Below, piece by piece: positions 16,368-19,888 of a stretch of DNA of 19,888 nt. This stretch comes from CAYZUC01 sp964481705 (GTDB lineage Bacteria > Bacillota > Clostridia > Lachnospirales > Lachnospiraceae), in NCBI GenBank assembly GCA_964481705.1, contig CAYZUC010000050.1:1-19888 (forward strand). Reading direction: 5' to 3'. The position numbers were made by a program, and so were the translations under genes. A model generated the notes under the pieces. That model did no database searches. It had not been told where the DNA came from and was given only the letters and a program-made list of their open reading frames with translations. Numbering within the stretch: the first letter of the stretch is position 1; each line of letters begins with the position of its first letter.

Positions 16368-19300
16368 ATGATCGAATTCTCAGAGGAAAAAAGAAAAGCT
16401 GCGATTGAGGCTCAAGAGCTTGCTGATATGCGTCAAAATAATAAACAGCATTGCACCAAGATAGCAGAAGGAATAGATAAACTCAAATCCAATAGTCCTG
16501 CTAGGGCTATTTGGGAATTGGTTCAAAATGCTCGAGACCTCTCTCATCATTGTTCGATTCGTATAACTTTAGATTCTGATTGTTTTCAGTTTGCTCATAA
16601 AGGAGATGCGTTTACTCCGGATGCTCTTGGCTCATTAATAAAACAAGTCAGTTCTGAAGAAAAAGAAGCTCCTGATACAGTCGGTCAATATGGAACAGGG
16701 TTTCTTACAACCCATGCCTTCAGTCGCACTATACGAATTGATGGGTCTCTTCAAATAGATCCGGAGAAAAATCCTGAGTATTATGTTGACATTAATGATT
16801 TTTTGATTGATCGCACATTTGAAAACATCCCAGAGTTCATTGAAAAGATGACGGAGCAACTCAAAAGGGCTAAAGATCTTATGTATGGAAACGTGACTTC
16901 CAATAAGCGAGAGTGGACTATTCTAAAATATGATTTGACTAAAAAACGCCTCCCTTTGGCAGAAAATGGAGTTAAAGAAGCGATTAAACTGATGCCATAT
17001 GTTATGACGCTAAATGAACGAATAGTACATTGCACCATTATTGATAATGTAAATAATGAGCATATCTCATTCTCGAAGGAATCAATGCCAGATGATAATG
17101 GTCTTCGTGTCAAGCGTATCAAAATACTAGAGAATTCCATACCTAAAAATATTGACTGTTTTTATATTGAGTCATCTGATGGGAGGAATAAGGTTCTTTT
17201 ACCTCTTGCTACATCGAGAAAAGCAATGAATATCTCGGAAATCCCTAAGCTATTTTTGTTTTTTCCTCTATTAGGAACTGAAAATTTTGGCGTAAATTAT
17301 ATTTTTCACTCCGAAGACTTTTCTCCCACAGAACCTAGAAATGGGATTTTCCTTCCAAATGAAAATGAATATACTACGAGTAAGTGCGAAAATAATGTCA
17401 GGCTTCTTAATGATATGTCAGATATGTTATTTGAGTATCTTTCTAATCATATTCAGGATATTGCTAACTCTATAGAGTTAGCTCCAATTGGTTATAATTG
17501 TAATAATGAGGATGAGAAACTGAATAACTTTTTTGTTTCTTTTAAGAAAAAATGGGTTACCCAATTCGAACAATTAGCAATGATACCGACTGAGACTGCT
17601 GGGAAATTAAAAATTTTCGATAAAAATTCATTAGTTGTTTTCCCAAATGATATAACAGCCCCCCTATCAATAGGAGAAAACTTAAAATATCTTCCTACGA
17701 TATATAATTATGCCAAGCAAAAGTATATTTTACCAATATGCGATGAATCTATTCGTTGGTCTAATATAGTTCAGGAATGGGATGCGAAACGTGCTGATTA
17801 TTTTGTTTCTTTAGATGCAATTGTTTCAGATATAAAAGAATCTTCAGAATCATTGTATTCGCTCCTCGTTTTTCTAAAAGAAAGCGGTCACTCAGAATTA
17901 GTATTTAATAAATACTCAATTATTCCAAATCGCGAAAATAGCCTTAAAAAAGCTTCGGAACTTCGAAATGCCGAAAGCATTACACCTATTCTTTATGAAT
18001 TAGTTAGCAGTATTATTCCTGAAAGTACTCAATTCTTTGTGAATACAGCATATACAAGTTTGTACAATTTTACATCATATACACGAAAGGATTTACAAAC
18101 AAACATAACTGCAAAAATACAAGGATTAAAAAAGAATTTTATCGAAGCGACATTTGACAAGAAGCCTTTTGAGGACAGCTTATTTAATAAATTAATACGT
18201 TTCTGTTGTGCTTTTTCAACTCAAAACGGAAGTAATATTAGGAATATTGTAATGCCAATGATTTGCCAATTCAATCAAATGGAGTACAAAGAAATTTATG
18301 TTCCGCATTTATCTTCCGAAGAGCCCGATTTATACACTACAACGTTTAGGGCTGTAGTAGAGAATCAGTTATTTTTAATTTCTACAAAGGATAGTGATTG
18401 GGTAAAAAACAATTTGTTTGAATTAAGGGAATTCATTGAAACAATAGCATCAAAGGAGGACTTTAAAGAGATGGTAAAAAAGTATGGTGTGTTTCCAAAT
18501 TGGAATAATTCGCTATACATTGGAGATGAGCTATTGAAGAATATTGATATTGACGATGAGCTGTCCAATTTGTTTTTTCGCACGTTGAAAAGCCAACTTC
18601 AGGAGAGATGGGTTAATAAAGATTTTGAAAACCTATATCCATTCAAAGAACAAAATTCTCATAACGTAGCGAAAGGAATTGAAGATTATCTACAAGAAGA
18701 TAATTTTTCCAATCCAATAACAATAGAAATTATTGACATTATTGATAATGGAAGGTGGAAAGGGTTATTTCCTTATATTGAAAAAAATAAAGAGGAAATA
18801 TTTTTCACTCGTGTACAAGGTGAAAATAAAACGAACGTGTACAAACTGATGAAAGCAGATGATGGAACATTGGAAGTTCTTGCAAAATTATCAGAATCTT
18901 CACGTTTACAAGAAATTTTGAGTCAAGCAGAGAAGTTATTAGAACAAGACGCTCAAAAAAGAGCTGATTTTGAGAAAAAATACGAAATAGGGAAAAGAAT
19001 TGAGGAATTAATTCGAGAACGAATCAAACAAGATTTAGGAGAAACCTTGAAGATTAAGATGAAGAAAAAATATGATGAAGATTGGAGTGTGAATGATATT
19101 CAGAATGGACAAGATATTGTTGTCTCTTATAACAATCAAGACATTTTCTTTATTGAGGTCAAGACAAAATGGAATTTTTCAGAGCCAGCTCATATGAGTA
19201 AAAATCAAATGCGTATGGCATGTAAGAAGTCAGAGTGTTACGCCCTTTGTTGTGTTGATCTTACGAATTCGACTGAAGGTCTTTACCCCTCAATCGATGA

Positions 19301-19505
19301 AATAATAAAAAACATCTATGTGCATCTAAATATAGGAAACAGACTAAAGCCAGTAATGACACCCATTTGGGATGCAGATAATAATCCAGAAACATCTATT
19401 CGCATCGATGGTGATTATGCTGCAAGTATTACCAAGAAGATATTCATTAGCGGTAATGGTATAGATACACTACTTAAAGCAATAATAGCTAAAATGGATT
19501 CATGA
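16368..19505 (+). CDS. GHKL/sacsin-like ATPase fused to a DUF3883-like PD-(D/E)xK domain
   Basis: The 1045 residues have a histidine-kinase/Hsp90-like ATPase N-terminus. The N-box is AIWELVQNARD (E50, N54, D57), followed by FAHKGDAFT (75-83) and the glycine lid GQYGTGFLTTH (106-116), with a sacsin-like FFPLLGTENFG...FSPTEPRNG block near 300-325. The middle is large, uncharacterised and probably helical. A charged helix (about 860-905) leads to a C-terminal domain with D916, IEVK (E930, K932) and Q947, the D...ExK...Q order of PD-(D/E)xK/DUF3883 nuclease-like domains. It is not a core BREX-1 protein. Position at the operon end suggests an accessory defence effector, or a stand-alone system inserted there; which of these is unknown. 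Nuclease activity is inferred. Confidence 0.75.
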   Translation: MIEFSEEKRKAAIEAQELADMRQNNKQHCTKIAEGIDKLKSNSPARAIWELVQNARDLSHHCSIRITLDSDCFQFAHKGDAFTPDALGSLIKQVSSEEKEAPDTVGQYGTGFLTTHAFSRTIRIDGSLQIDPEKNPEYYVDINDFLIDRTFENIPEFIEKMTEQLKRAKDLMYGNVTSNKREWTILKYDLTKKRLPLAENGVKEAIKLMPYVMTLNERIVHCTIIDNVNNEHISFSKESMPDDNGLRVKRIKILENSIPKNIDCFYIESSDGRNKVLLPLATSRKAMNISEIPKLFLFFPLLGTENFGVNYIFHSEDFSPTEPRNGIFLPNENEYTTSKCENNVRLLNDMSDMLFEYLSNHIQDIANSIELAPIGYNCNNEDEKLNNFFVSFKKKWVTQFEQLAMIPTETAGKLKIFDKNSLVVFPNDITAPLSIGENLKYLPTIYNYAKQKYILPICDESIRWSNIVQEWDAKRADYFVSLDAIVSDIKESSESLYSLLVFLKESGHSELVFNKYSIIPNRENSLKKASELRNAESITPILYELVSSIIPESTQFFVNTAYTSLYNFTSYTRKDLQTNITAKIQGLKKNFIEATFDKKPFEDSLFNKLIRFCCAFSTQNGSNIRNIVMPMICQFNQMEYKEIYVPHLSSEEPDLYTTTFRAVVENQLFLISTKDSDWVKNNLFELREFIETIASKEDFKEMVKKYGVFPNWNNSLYIGDELLKNIDIDDELSNLFFRTLKSQLQERWVNKDFENLYPFKEQNSHNVAKGIEDYLQEDNFSNPITIEIIDIIDNGRWKGLFPYIEKNKEEIFFTRVQGENKTNVYKLMKADDGTLEVLAKLSESSRLQEILSQAEKLLEQDAQKRADFEKKYEIGKRIEELIRERIKQDLGETLKIKMKKKYDEDWSVNDIQNGQDIVVSYNNQDIFFIEVKTKWNFSEPAHMSKNQMRMACKKSECYALCCVDLTNSTEGLYPSIDEIIKNIYVHLNIGNRLKPVMTPIWDADNNPETSIRIDGDYAASITKKIFISGNGIDTLLKAIIAKMDS

Positions 19506-19888
19506 AAAATGAAACATATAATTGGGGGAGGGAAATAGAAGAATTGTATTAGTAGAGAAAAGAGAACAACCTCGTCCATTATTTCGCCAAGGCATTGCAA
19601 TTCGCAGTATTTCAGTTGATTAATTATACAGGACTTTGTCGAATTAAAGAAAAACAGTACATTTGTACCGAGCAAAATGCTAAATAATTGGTTTTCAATA
19701 CATTCTACGCACTTGTTTTTTGACACTTGTACCGTTAAAAAACTTATATAGCTGATAATACGACAACTACATAATTTGTATAGGAAAGTGAAGTTTCAAT
19801 TATTTTAGGATAGTCCTTGAAATCGTTTTTCTTTTTCTGGATTATTAATATTTTTCTCGGCTTCAATAATTCAATCACCCGCTTGTTA
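19506..19888. other. 383-bp AT-rich region without a convincing gene
   Basis: No gene of supportable length lies here. The region holds a strong promoter-like element (19635-19665) reading rightward. An 8-bp direct repeat, TTGTACCG, occurs at 19663-19670 and 19727-19734. A weak inverted repeat, TTTCAA (19794-19799) with TTGAAA (19817-19822), is also present. There is no clear strong terminator directly after the last gene. The right boundary of the defence island or of a mobile element could lie here, but no attachment site is recognisable. Confidence 0.5.
19635..19665 (+). promoter_or_regulatory. Bacteroidota-type promoter pointing out of the window
   Basis: TTTG (19635-19638) and TACATTTG (19658-19665) are 19 bp apart, and the -7 box is followed by TACCG, a frequent extension of this promoter class. 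The -7 box also lies in a short palindrome, GTACA-TT-TGTAC (19657-19668). The only nearby ATG (19677, 24 codons) is too close to the expected transcription start to be a normal gene. The transcript probably serves a gene beyond the window or a small RNA. Confidence 0.6.

Noticed and set aside
19677..19751. 24-codon ORF after the promoter at 19635-19665
   Set aside because: Its ATG is only about 5 bases after the expected transcription start, it has no recognisable sequence, and its length is within chance.
19794..19822. Inverted repeat TTTCAA/TTGAAA with a nested AGGA/TCCT, followed by a T-rich stretch
   Set aside because: The stems are short and asymmetric and no gene end is assigned next to it, so a terminator call is not supportable.
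19744..19887. Minus-strand frame open from the window edge (47 codons, stop at 19744-19746)
   Set aside because: It is short, has no start within the window, is Lys/Ile-rich as expected of AT-rich noncoding DNA, and resembles no known protein. It could still be the 3' end of a leftward gene beyond the window.
1..19888. CRISPR arrays, rRNA, tRNA or insertion sequences
   Set aside because: No regularly spaced repeats, no cloverleaf-like or rRNA segments, and no transposase or terminal inverted repeats were seen.

Overview
The window most likely comes from a Bacteroidales genome (Bacteroides, Parabacteroides or a relative). The evidence is low GC, two promoter candidates of the Bacteroidota type (TTTG at -33, TAnnTTTG at -7), start codons mostly without a strong Shine-Dalgarno sequence, and mobilization genes of the kind carried by Bacteroides integrative mobilizable elements. 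All genes found run on the + strand.

Left part (1-2817): a mobilization/replication module. It holds the end of a DUF6371/Toprim-like primase-type protein, a 124-bp intergenic region with a nested inverted repeat that looks like an origin of transfer, a MobC-type relaxosome protein, a MOBP-type relaxase (interrupted by a 10-N gap but still in frame), and a one-TM, coiled-coil protein. A possible 40-residue ORF follows, then a clear intrinsic terminator at 3058-3090.

Central and right part (3081-19505): a type 1 BREX phage-defence island. A Bacteroidota promoter whose -33 box overlaps the terminator drives a small XRE/Cro-type regulator, followed almost without gaps by brxA, brxB, brxC, pglX, pglZ and brxL. 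Overlaps (ATGA, TAATG) and gaps of 1-12 bp argue for one transcript. A last gene, 75 bp beyond brxL, encodes a 1045-residue protein with a GHKL/sacsin-like ATPase N-terminus and a DUF3883/PD-(D/E)xK-like C-terminus. It is not a core BREX component.

How it works together: by analogy with characterised BREX, PglX methylates host DNA at a specific site, and BrxA, BrxB, BrxC, PglZ and BrxL are needed for blocking phage DNA replication. The XRE protein probably controls expression, and the GHKL/nuclease-like protein is a candidate added effector. Being next to mobC/relaxase genes suggests the island is carried by a mobilizable element.

Most unusual points: (1) BrxL keeps its N-terminal and AAA+ core, but its C-terminus is not the Lon-protease-like domain of the E. 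coli type. It strongly resembles the phospholipase-D-like MIT_C domain of eukaryotic MITD1. (2) The GHKL ATPase plus nuclease-like protein closes the operon. (3) An XRE repressor-type gene sits first in the operon. The last 383 bp (19506-19888) hold no convincing gene but contain a strong promoter-like sequence pointing out of the window.
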